Source of the DNA: Cohnella cholangitidis
GTDB lineage: Bacteria > Bacillota > Bacilli > Paenibacillales > Paenibacillaceae
Length of the DNA: 64,000 nucleotides
Reading direction: 5' to 3'
Assembly: GCF_014107495.1 (NCBI RefSeq)
Contig: NZ_CP041969.1
Location: 806,001 to 870,000 of the forward strand
The translations under genes were made by a program, and so were the position numbers. Below the pieces are notes generated by a model. That model saw only the letters and a program-made list of their open reading frames with translations. It was not told the origin of the DNA and did not search any database. Below are positions 48,366 through 55,808 of the stretch, one piece after another; within the stretch, counting starts at the first letter, position 1, and each line of letters starts with the position of its first letter.

Positions 48366-50363
48366 CTAATAATCGATGTTGGACAACGCTGCCGTGAACT
48401 CTCTGAAACCCAATATGCCTAACGGTACTAGAATATAGAGAACCGCCGTTAAGACGAGAGGGGCCATCGCAAGCGGGCTGACCATCGCTCTCTTCTTGTT
48501 GAGCGTCGTTGTCTGGGAGATTTCCCGTATTCGCAAAACGTGATCCCTCTCCGTGACAAGATCGCTGAACGCTTCGGCTAGCGTAATCTGATGAATCGTC
48601 AGGATCAGCTTGTCCACCAGCCTGCGGAAACCCGGAAGAACGGCTTTGGCTTTCAAGCGATTCAACGCCAGGTCGGGATTCGACGGGTACTCGTGATAAG
48701 CGTCGATCAAGGCGTTCTTGTGTACCCGGCTCTGGCGTTCCAGCCAGAACAGCGTGTCAAGCGTATCGGTAGACGTGTTCATGAGGATGGAGATCATCGT
48801 CTGAAGCTGCAGCACGTCCTCTTCGCTTTCGGTCTTGAGCAGCCATGTCCTGCCCTTAAGCAACAGCTCTGGAATTCGAGTGCAAGCTATGGCAATTCCG
48901 AACGCGATCACGATCATCCACCATCTGAAGTACGTATTATGGTAGCTTTTATATTTTTCTTGCAGCCGCTTGATCTGCGCGTCTTGATCGAAGGGAGGCA
49001 AATCGGACAAGTATTGCTTGACGAAATCCTTCGTTTTGCTTTCGCTCAGCGCCGCCGGCAATTCAAGATAGATCTTATCCATCTTCTTCCGGATTTCTAC
49101 ATCTTCCGCATCAAGCTGTTCTCCGCCGACCAGGGATACTTCCTTGACGTTGGAATAAACGAATTGCTTGCCCAGATTCACCGCAAAGAACATGAAGAGC
49201 ATGCACATAACGAAAGCAATAAAGCCGAATACGAGTTTACTAGCGTACATATGTCTTAGGTCCGTCATGCTTAGCGCGCCTTTGATAATCCGCTGCTTTC
49301 TCCCTCGCTTGAGCTGTTTTTTCGGAAGGATGTCGTTCACAAGGTTGGAGAACCAAGAAAACTTCTTCATGCAGAACATGACGAGCGGATTCCGATCATC
49401 CTTCTTGACGGACACCGCGCTGTTGATCTTTACGATGACCGTATATCCAATGATCGAGGCGAGCAGGATGACGATTCTGGAAATATAGCCGATGGGGCCG
49501 TTGTACATAACCGTCGTACCGGGAATGATCGAACTAAAAAATCGCTCGATTACCCCGATAGCGAACAACGGCGCGATGGGCAAATATTCGAGAAACCCGA
49601 AACGGGCCTTCTGAAGCGTAATTCTTCTGATTTCCAGATTCACTTCGTCCGCCAGCATGCCCATCGCTTGCAAGAAGTTAGAGGAACCGTTGCTCAGCTT
49701 CGTGTCCCCCGAATTGTTCAGGATGTAGCAGACGCCGGCAAGCGTACACAACAACCGGAAAGGCGTCATCGCATAAAACTCGTCCAAACGCCGCTTGCCG
49801 TCAACATCCGTCAGGATCAAGTAAATATCCTCGAACGCCCTTTGCAGCTCCGCCCCGGTTTCGGTTTCAGCGATCGCTTGCGGGATAGAGTTTAAGCGTA
49901 AATAGTTTTGCCGCAGCGAAGAGACGGACATCGACATCTGCTTCAACAGCTTGAAGTGCACGCTATCGACTTGCTTTGATACGATGACCGTATTCATGAC
50001 CACCGCATACAAGAGCACGAGCAGCGTCGAGAACAAGTCCCGGAAGATTATCGCTCCTGCGACTACGAGAGCGATCGAAGCGACCATGGAGATCGAATAG
50101 ATTCTGACTGAAAAGACCTGAATTTCTTGGTAGCTATATACCGACAGTTCTCCCATTCTTTGCTTGACTCGTCGGAAGCTGCCCCTGGACAAGAAGAACT
50201 CGTCCAGAAATTTGCTTATCTTGATATAAGTCGCTAGCGAAATGATTCCTTTCTTCTTCGCTGCTCCTAATCTGCGTTTCTTCGCTTTTTTCCGGTCGGA
50301 GACGATAATCATCGAGATGCCTAGTATCGCCGTGAGCATGATCGCAATGATAAGGAATATCAT
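48366..50363 (-). CDS. Fused TadB-TadC inner-membrane platform protein
   Basis: A protein of 665 residues where Tad systems normally have two proteins of about 300 each. It has an N-terminal membrane helix, a first GspF/T2SF-like half (MSMSVSSLRQNYLRLNSIPQ, then TLAGVCYILNNSG) with helices at about 80-130 and 270-320, then a second half with SMTDLRHMYASKLVFGF, AFGIAIACTRIPELLLKGRT and LQTMISILMNTSTDTLDTLF, and final helices. It forms the membrane platform turned by TadA. The ATG has its nearest GGAGG 27 bases upstream, bridged by a hairpin at 50373-50388. Confidence 0.85.
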   Translation of the reverse strand: MIFLIIAIMLTAILGISMIIVSDRKKAKKRRLGAAKKKGIISLATYIKISKFLDEFFLSRGSFRRVKQRMGELSVYSYQEIQVFSVRIYSISMVASIALVVAGAIIFRDLFSTLLVLLYAVVMNTVIVSKQVDSVHFKLLKQMSMSVSSLRQNYLRLNSIPQAIAETETGAELQRAFEDIYLILTDVDGKRRLDEFYAMTPFRLLCTLAGVCYILNNSGDTKLSNGSSNFLQAMGMLADEVNLEIRRITLQKARFGFLEYLPIAPLFAIGVIERFFSSIIPGTTVMYNGPIGYISRIVILLASIIGYTVIVKINSAVSVKKDDRNPLVMFCMKKFSWFSNLVNDILPKKQLKRGRKQRIIKGALSMTDLRHMYASKLVFGFIAFVMCMLFMFFAVNLGKQFVYSNVKEVSLVGGEQLDAEDVEIRKKMDKIYLELPAALSESKTKDFVKQYLSDLPPFDQDAQIKRLQEKYKSYHNTYFRWWMIVIAFGIAIACTRIPELLLKGRTWLLKTESEEDVLQLQTMISILMNTSTDTLDTLFWLERQSRVHKNALIDAYHEYPSNPDLALNRLKAKAVLPGFRRLVDKLILTIHQITLAEAFSDLVTERDHVLRIREISQTTTLNKKRAMVSPLAMAPLVLTAVLYILVPLGILGFREFTAALSNIDY

Positions 50364-50372
50364 AATCGTATC

Positions 50373-50388
50373 GTGAGCATAGGCTCAC
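50373..50388 (-). other. Hairpin between ribosome site and start of tadB-C
   Basis: A 6-bp stem GTGAGC/GCTCAC (50373-50378 with 50383-50388) with a 4-base loop. It contains the tadA stop codon and lies between GGAGG (50391-50395) and the tadB-C ATG (50361-50363). Folding shortens the effective distance to about 11 bases, suggesting coupling of translation. Confidence 0.5.
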
Positions 50389-52214
50389 AGCCTCCAGTTA
50401 TCCAGAATAAAAGACTTGAAATCCTTCATCTTATCCGGCGGCATGACTTCCAGCATCTTCTGCGTCAGGTCCGTGGTAAACCAATCGAAGGTTTCGTAGG
50501 TATCCGTCTCCAAGTTATATTTCAGGATATCCCGGGTCGTAAACGACTTGCGATCGGTCTGCCGGGTGTAGTATTCCTTCGTGATTTCGTTCATCGAATG
50601 AACGGGATTACCCGCGTCATAGTCGGGATAAGGAACGCTGACGTCCAGCTTAACGATCTCCGACACGCGTTCGATGTATCGACGCCCGTCCGTCGTATAG
50701 TTCAAATGGATGTCTACGCGGATAACGTCGATAACCTGCTGTTCGGCGGTGATCATATTGCCCGTGAAGCCGCCCGCGTTCACGAGCGAGTTCCGGATCG
50801 CATAGACCAGTTGCTCCGCCATGTTGGCGTGGTGCGAGAAGATCGTGAAAATCGATGCGACCTGCCCCATCTGGATCATCCGGGCGGCGATCGCGTCGGT
50901 TGCGACCTCGCCGACGATGGACACCGCGGCATCGGATTTCTTGAGCGCGTCCTGCAGCTCGGAAGCCGATACGTATTCGGTTTCCTGGACGGACAAAATG
51001 TTTCTCTCTGGATACAACTCCCGCAAGTACATCTCCGGTGCCATCTCCAGCACGCGCACCGTGTACCGCGGATCGATATATTTGACGGCCGCGGTCATCA
51101 TCACCGTCTTGCCTGCGCCTTGCCGGCCGGTAAAGCCGCAAGTGATCTGCCCCATCATCAAATACATCACCAGATTAATCGCGAGGTAAGCCTTGTTCAC
51201 ATAAGGTTTGTCGATCAACGCCGGCAAGGACGAATCGCTTAGCGTGAACTTGCGTATGAACACGGCCCAGTATTCCGCGGCCGGAGGCCTTAGCGCGAGC
51301 ACACGCGACTTGTCGTACATCGTATTGACCAAATAACCCCGCTTCTCTGTCAACGGCCCTGGGTTGTTATAACGGCATAAGAGCTGAACGACCCGCCTTA
51401 ATTCCTCTTCCGAGTTAAATGTAAGAAAACGAAGATGAATGTACTTCCCGTTAAAGTAAAGCCATACCGACCTTGGCGCCTTCATAATGTCCTTATCCTT
51501 GTTCAGCAAGGCGCTTAGGATGGAACCGGAAGTTCCGCAGTTAAAGCCGTTAATGTTCATCTCGCGCAACGTGTCGACGACGCCAAAGCCTTTGTAACGC
51601 TGATAAACCATAACGGAGAGAATGTCCAACATGACGTGATAGGTCAGTTCGTAATTTTTCTCCGCATAGATGGCGTCGATATCCTCGTTCGAGATCAAAT
51701 AGGAAGGCTGCGATTTGTCCTCGATCTCATAACGCTCCCTAGCCAATCTGTACTCGTTAATCATCTCCGCCAGTGCGTCCTTGCCATGCGTTTTCTTATA
51801 GTAGTACATCAGAATCTCGAACTTGACCCGCTGGTCCAAGTTCCGCGCGTGGAAATCGAACACCTGCAAAATATCCTCTTCCGTCTTCAGCAGATCGGCG
51901 ATTAAGCTTCTAATCAAGTCTTGAACGATCAGCTTGGCGGAATCGATGCCATACACGCAGTTCTGAATCGCGTCGATAATGCGTGCCCGGCGCTTGTACA
52001 ACGATTCGAATTCCTCGTCCGCCAATCCCGCGAAGCTCTCGTCCTTGACCATATCGGCAAGGCTGTACTTGACGATCTCCAAGATTCTGTCCAACGTCAG
52101 CTTGTCCGACAACTCGATATCCGGCTTCTCCCGCTTAGCCTTCAGATAGAGAAGGATCAGCAGTACCGCGATAGCCAGGAGGGATACTATGATGAGCAGA
52201 GTATTTAAGTTCAA
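50385..52214 (-). CDS. CpaF/TadA-type secretion ATPase with N-terminal membrane anchor
   Basis: From the TTG at 52214, 8 bases after GGAGG, the product is 609 residues. A membrane helix (LLIIVSLLAIAVLLILLYL, residues about 5-24) is unusual, because TadA/CpaF are normally soluble. The helical N-terminal domain is followed by the VirB11/GspE-like ATPase: Walker A GFTGRQGAGKTVMM (about residues 357-370), acidic EMAPEMYLRELYPERN, Walker B VSIVGEVATDA and FSHHANMAEQLVYA. It powers pilus assembly through the TadB-C fusion encoded next to it. Confidence 0.9.
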   Translation of the reverse strand: MNLNTLLIIVSLLAIAVLLILLYLKAKREKPDIELSDKLTLDRILEIVKYSLADMVKDESFAGLADEEFESLYKRRARIIDAIQNCVYGIDSAKLIVQDLIRSLIADLLKTEEDILQVFDFHARNLDQRVKFEILMYYYKKTHGKDALAEMINEYRLARERYEIEDKSQPSYLISNEDIDAIYAEKNYELTYHVMLDILSVMVYQRYKGFGVVDTLREMNINGFNCGTSGSILSALLNKDKDIMKAPRSVWLYFNGKYIHLRFLTFNSEEELRRVVQLLCRYNNPGPLTEKRGYLVNTMYDKSRVLALRPPAAEYWAVFIRKFTLSDSSLPALIDKPYVNKAYLAINLVMYLMMGQITCGFTGRQGAGKTVMMTAAVKYIDPRYTVRVLEMAPEMYLRELYPERNILSVQETEYVSASELQDALKKSDAAVSIVGEVATDAIAARMIQMGQVASIFTIFSHHANMAEQLVYAIRNSLVNAGGFTGNMITAEQQVIDVIRVDIHLNYTTDGRRYIERVSEIVKLDVSVPYPDYDAGNPVHSMNEITKEYYTRQTDRKSFTTRDILKYNLETDTYETFDWFTTDLTQKMLEVMPPDKMKDFKSFILDNWRL

Positions 52215-52263
52215 GAACGCTTCCTCCAATCCAACCGGTCTCCGCCTAGTGCGGCGCGCTCTC

Positions 52264-53055
52264 TTATTTGTGCGGCCAAACGGTTTTTCTGCCCAAGTTG
52301 GCCAGTATCATCATGACGCATTCCTTCAGATCGTTATTAAGCTCGATGACGCGCGGATCCTTGTCGAGAATAAAAGAAAGGATGCTTTGCAGATTCCCTT
52401 TATTGCTCGTGCGCCTGATGAACGGATTGTAGCTAATCTTGGCGCAGCGCCTGTGTCTTAATCCGAGTCGTTTGGTCGTTTCCCTGAACGCTTCGACGTA
52501 AGGGTCGTATTGGTTAAACACGAACACGAGACCTTTCGCGTTCAGATGCCTGATCACCTCGGCCGTTTCCCAATACGCCAGCTTATCCCCTACATCCTTG
52601 GACTGAGTGAGTACCATGACGATCAGATCGGCATTGTCGATAACCGATTGCGTCACTTCTTCGTAGATCTCGGTCGTGACGTCCGTAATAACGATCTCGT
52701 GGTTCAGACTTTCGATGGCAAAGCGGATTAACTTCGCGCTATCTTCATAGGACACCGTCTCCGAAGCCGTTTCGATGACCTGCAGGTTGGGCACGTTCGG
52801 CACCTTAATGCAATAATCTTGGATTTCGTCGCGCGAGATCGCGCTGGCTTCAAGCATCTTGATGACTTGCGTCAAGTTCCTCGTCTTATCCTCCGTCGGC
52901 TTTAAGCCGAGAACGCCCGCCATCGCTTTGTTGTTGCTGCCCGTATAAGTAAGACAAGTCGATAGATTCTGCGTCTGCGCCAAGGCAATCGCCAGCAGCA
53001 CGCTAATCGTCGTCCCGCCTTGCTTGCGATCCGGAGAGATAACGGCAATATTCAC
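52264..53055 (-). CDS. MinD/ParA-like protein with altered P-loop (TadZ-like)
   Basis: Start GTG 53055 overlaps the previous stop as GTGA and lies 8 bases after GGAGG; a GTG 9 bases further up is less well placed. The 263-residue protein has the SIMIBI fold: VISPDRKQGGTTISVLLAIA (the Gly-Lys-Gly-Gly-x-Gly-Lys-Thr P-loop is changed, the catalytic Lys missing), a switch-like EIVITDVTTEIYE, and DLIVMVLTQSKDVGDKLAYW. TadZ proteins of this kind are often atypical ATPases that position the Tad machine. Confidence 0.78.
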   Translation of the reverse strand: MNIAVISPDRKQGGTTISVLLAIALAQTQNLSTCLTYTGSNNKAMAGVLGLKPTEDKTRNLTQVIKMLEASAISRDEIQDYCIKVPNVPNLQVIETASETVSYEDSAKLIRFAIESLNHEIVITDVTTEIYEEVTQSVIDNADLIVMVLTQSKDVGDKLAYWETAEVIRHLNAKGLVFVFNQYDPYVEAFRETTKRLGLRHRRCAKISYNPFIRRTSNKGNLQSILSFILDKDPRVIELNNDLKECVMMILANLGRKTVWPHK

Positions 53056-53624
53056 TTGCCCCACCTCCTCGTCAACAGTTTAAGAGCGGTTTTGACTTTC
53101 AGATTAAGCTCCGGAGCCAGCAACGCGGCCAGCCCTTTATTCAAATCCGTTGATGGAATCGGGTTAAGTATGCGATACGTCTCGATCTCCTCTACGCTTT
53201 TCCAGATTGAGGCTAGCGGCGATACGTTTATGGCATCCTTTTCCCGCTTGCGGTCATAAGTCAGCTTGATCGTCTTGTAAGCGCCCAGAATATCGAGAAA
53301 TGCTTGCTCCTCCTCGTTAGGCGCATAACTCTTGACGTAAATGATCTGAGACAGATTTTCCGGAAGCGTATCTTGAATATCGAAGATGACATGCTCGAAA
53401 TCGTCTTGCGAATAACCCACTTCCTCGAATATTTCATCGGGGGATGCATCGGAGATCGCGATCATCATGTTCGCGAGGTGCCCCTGAGATTCGCCCGGCG
53501 CCAGCAGCCGCTTGTAGTGCCGGTTGTTGCTGAACAAAGCGACGTCACCGGTAGCCTGCAACAGCTTCATGAGCGCGTAGATAACGGGACGCTTGTCCGT
53601 ATAACCGTATACGCCGATCAGCAT
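53052..53624 (-). CDS. Degenerate MinD-like protein
   Basis: The 190-residue protein resembles the core of its downstream neighbour but lacks a nucleotide loop: LIGVYGYTDKRPVIYALMKL occupies the P-loop place. A strand-loop FEHVIFDIQDTLPENLSQII matches the Walker B region. Its ATG shares one base with the stop of the SAF gene (TAATG), and its end overlaps the next start as GTGA. It may pair with 52264-53055 as a non-binding partner. Confidence 0.7.
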   Translation of the reverse strand: MLIGVYGYTDKRPVIYALMKLLQATGDVALFSNNRHYKRLLAPGESQGHLANMMIAISDASPDEIFEEVGYSQDDFEHVIFDIQDTLPENLSQIIYVKSYAPNEEEQAFLDILGAYKTIKLTYDRKREKDAINVSPLASIWKSVEEIETYRILNPIPSTDLNKGLAALLAPELNLKVKTALKLLTRRWGK

Positions 53625-54661
53625 TATTCGACGACCCCTTCCTCGACGGTAAAGGATGCGGAATCGGAAGACGATCCTGCGGGCGGCGTGTCAGGAGACG
53701 GCTGGGTCGTATCCTGGACACCCTCGGAGTTCATCGCGGCCTGCGCCTGTAATTCCAATAACGCCTTTAGGTCGTTTTCTAGCTTCGTTGCTCCGCTGTC
53801 GATTTTCCCTTGAATCTCGCTTCTGCCCGACGAAATCGCCGATCCAATTTCCTGCGTAACGCTTAGAATTGCCTTATCGATTATCTTTCTTGTCGCAGCG
53901 TTCATCTCGCCGTTGATTTGCTGCGATACGTTAGGATCGAGCAGCATGATCGCTTGGATGTTTTTCGGAATCGCATAATATTCGATAGCAGGCTTCTGAA
54001 TGCCGGGTTCGACGTATCTCGCCATATACAATGTGGCTCCATCTTTCTTCTGCAGGAAATAATCAACCAAAGCCGCTTGATAGAAATGAATTTCGTTTTC
54101 CGTCATCCTTAGCTTCATTGTCTTGTCATGAATCGCCTCGATGCGCTTATGTGTGAGCACGATAAAATCTTCCCCGCGAGGATAAACGATTCTGTAGTCG
54201 ATATAATCACCGACCTTGATGCCGATCGGCAGCACGTTCGCGACGACGTCGTAATCCCTGGTCGTATCGTCGATCGGATCCTCCATGACAAAATCCATGC
54301 TAAGCGGAGTTCCGGAATTCAACCCGATTCGGTAATATTTGCCGATGATCGCTTCCGGGTCTAGAATAAAACTTCTCGTTAGCAGAGACTGCGGAATTTC
54401 CCGGAGCTCCAAGTCGGTTTCCTCGATAGTCTTGCCGGGGAACAGGCCATCGGCGCCTTCCTTCACCGTCCAGATGCCGACCATCGGACCGTATTCGTCG
54501 ATGGTGGCCTGCAATACCGCTTTCTCCTCTTCGAACTGCTTGGTCATAGACTCTTGCTTAGGTCCCCACAAAATGAAATATTGACCGACGTTGGTCAGTA
54601 GGAATAGCAATACTACGCCTGTTACGATCGCAATCGTCTTCCAATTCCATTCCATGTTCAT
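53624..54661 (-). CDS. SAF-domain membrane protein (CpaB/RcpC-like)
   Basis: From the ATG at 54661 (after GGAGG, 8 bases) the 345-residue protein has one membrane helix (IAIVTGVVLLFLLTNVGQYF) and an outer SAF domain of the CpaB type (ETDLELREIPQSLLTRSFIL, then GKYYRIGLNSGTPLSMDFVM and VGDYIDYRIVYPRGEDFIVL). A Ser/Thr/Pro-rich end follows. In Gram-negative Tad loci CpaB works with the secretin; here, without an outer membrane, it may contact the wall. An ATG at 54694 lies before the ribosome site and is rejected. Confidence 0.8.
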   Translation of the reverse strand: MNMEWNWKTIAIVTGVVLLFLLTNVGQYFILWGPKQESMTKQFEEEKAVLQATIDEYGPMVGIWTVKEGADGLFPGKTIEETDLELREIPQSLLTRSFILDPEAIIGKYYRIGLNSGTPLSMDFVMEDPIDDTTRDYDVVANVLPIGIKVGDYIDYRIVYPRGEDFIVLTHKRIEAIHDKTMKLRMTENEIHFYQAALVDYFLQKKDGATLYMARYVEPGIQKPAIEYYAIPKNIQAIMLLDPNVSQQINGEMNAATRKIIDKAILSVTQEIGSAISSGRSEIQGKIDSGATKLENDLKALLELQAQAAMNSEGVQDTTQPSPDTPPAGSSSDSASFTVEEGVVE

Positions 54662-54714
54662 ATGTACATCCTCCAAGTAGAACTTTATATTCATTCACTT
54701 TGAACCAAGAATGT

Positions 54715-55284
54715 TCACTCCCGGACAAATTGCTCAGGATCGGGCAATCGGCCTTGGATATCGTGGAATACTTTGATGCTGTTCTTCAAAATGATCACCC
54801 GTGCTAAGGTTGCTTTTTTCTCCAAGTACGTGTCGATATATTTCGGTGTGGAATATAACCCTATCGTTCGCCAACCATCCTGACGCAAAGTCTCCAGATA
54901 GGCGGAGGAGTTCTCGATCGTTGAATCGTACGTATAAGGAATTGACGGACTTATGCCCAGCCTTAAGCTTGCCGGATCGATCAGCGAGGTCCCTGGTAAG
55001 TAAGCAAAATCCGTAACGGCGTTGCTGCTAAACGTTTTCAAAATCGGATCGAATTGGCCGGTTACTTTGCGAAGGGGTGTTGTTGTATTTTGGTTTGTAT
55101 GCTTAAGGTAGAGGGTATCGTCATATGCATAGACGATATAATGCGAGCCGCCGGCGATAGCTTCTCTGACGACAATGCCTTCGGGCTGCTGCTGGGCAGC
55201 AGTGTTCTGCTGAGCGAACAAGTAGATGGGAAGAGGTATAAGCAATAGCAGAATTCCGATCACGACGACTGCCGGCTTCTTCAA
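54715..55284 (-). CDS. Single-span membrane protein heading the Tad-like operon
   Basis: I start the gene at the TTG at 55284, 8 bases after GAGGGGTGG, giving 189 residues: a signal-anchor (VVVIGILLLLIPLPIYLFA) and an outer domain with HYIVYAYDDTLYLKHTNQNT and TLRQDGWRTIGLYSTPKYID. Another TTG at 55308 is possible. No family recognised. It is the first gene of unit A behind the promoter at 55574-55602. Confidence 0.68.
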   Translation of the reverse strand: MKKPAVVVIGILLLLIPLPIYLFAQQNTAAQQQPEGIVVREAIAGGSHYIVYAYDDTLYLKHTNQNTTTPLRKVTGQFDPILKTFSSNAVTDFAYLPGTSLIDPASLRLGISPSIPYTYDSTIENSSAYLETLRQDGWRTIGLYSTPKYIDTYLEKKATLARVIILKNSIKVFHDIQGRLPDPEQFVRE

Positions 55285-55379
55285 TGGTCTCGCCACCCCT
55301 CTATGCAAAGAATGGAATTGCGAAGCTGCAACGGCGTTTTTCGTATGCTGCGAGTGTCAAGCCTAGCATTGCGCTTCGC

Positions 55380-55409
55380 TTGCACTGGAAAATACGCTTA
55401 TGGTAGAAT
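55380..55409 (+). promoter_or_regulatory. Sigma-A-type promoter of a plus-strand RNA
   Basis: TTGCAC (55380-55385), 18 bases, then TAGAAT (55404-55409) with an extended -10 (TGG directly before it). It points to the right, into a stretch without a gene but with a hairpin and a terminator. Confidence 0.45.
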
Positions 55410-55415
55410 AGCAAA

Positions 55416-55503
55416 TAAGCGACTTTATGCCGCGCATAGAAGTTGCAACCACGGAACCAATACCAGCCGACCGGCCAAAGTTAACTGGTATTGGTTTTTT
55501 ATT
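55416..55503 (+). ncRNA. Candidate small RNA antisense to the unit A leader
   Basis: About 88 bases starting just after the promoter at 55380-55409. A hairpin (stem of ACTT/AAGT and TATG/CATA types, 55421-55443) is followed by an unpaired GCAACCACGG and a perfect 12-bp stem (55455-55466 with 55485-55496) ending in TTTTTTATTTT, a typical intrinsic terminator on the plus strand. No open frame of any size is present. No riboswitch class was recognised. It lies opposite the leader of the leftward Tad-like operon, so an antisense role is possible. Bases 55504-55573 hold no other recognisable element. Confidence 0.45.
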
Positions 55504-55573
55504 TTCCCTTAAACATATACTTTGGCAGTTGTCAATAACCAATTCAAATCTCTGAATTCCTCTTGACAAGCAG

Positions 55574-55602
55574 AGTATAGCATTTAGTATTTTTAGTGTA
55601 TA
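55574..55602 (-). promoter_or_regulatory. Candidate promoter of the Tad-like operon
   Basis: On the minus strand TATACA (55597-55602), 17 bases, then TATACT (55574-55579) with TGC directly before it (extended -10). The predicted start is at about 55567, giving a leader of roughly 280 bases before the first gene (55284). Two Spo0A boxes lie immediately upstream. Confidence 0.45.
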
Positions 55603-55612
55603 TCACTTTTTT

Positions 55613-55639
55613 TGACGAAAGATGTAAAATTTTGTCGAA
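55613..55639 (+). promoter_or_regulatory. Two Spo0A boxes
   Basis: TGACGAA (55613-55619) and TGTCGAA (55633-55639) both fit the Spo0A box TGNCGAA, lie in the same orientation and start 20 bases apart, about two helical turns. They are centred near -49 and -69 relative to the leftward promoter at 55574-55602, a position used for activation. A rightward TTGACA/TAGTAT pair (55563-55568, 55585-55590) lies just before them, where they would repress. Confidence 0.5.
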
Positions 55640-55744
55640 AAACACCTCTTTAGGTAGTTTTTAGGTTGGTGTTTTGGTACATAATGTCGTTATTTTGTTT
55701 AACATATCATTCTTAAGATATGCTTGCTAGTTCAACAGTCATGT

Positions 55745-55784
55745 ACAAAAAGACCTTGAAGCAACTCCTTCAAGGTCTTTTTGT
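55745..55784 (-). terminator. Bidirectional terminator behind purA
   Basis: A perfect 17-bp stem (55745-55761 with 55768-55784) with a 6-base loop. The ends of both arms are A/T runs, so TTTTTGT follows the GC part in either direction. It ends the leftward purA transcript and any rightward transcript from the Spo0A-box region. Confidence 0.88.
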
Positions 55785-55808
55785 ATGCTATCTATAATTT
55801 AACTTTAT

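Noticed and set aside
55309..55510. c-di-GMP or another known riboswitch at the head of the Tad-like operon
   Set aside because: No conserved core of the GEMM, preQ1, SAM or ykkC classes was found on either strand.
17225..55808. Integrase, transposase or att sites bordering the secretion cluster
   Set aside because: Neither edge shows an integrase, tRNA gene or direct repeat, so the mode of acquisition cannot be stated.
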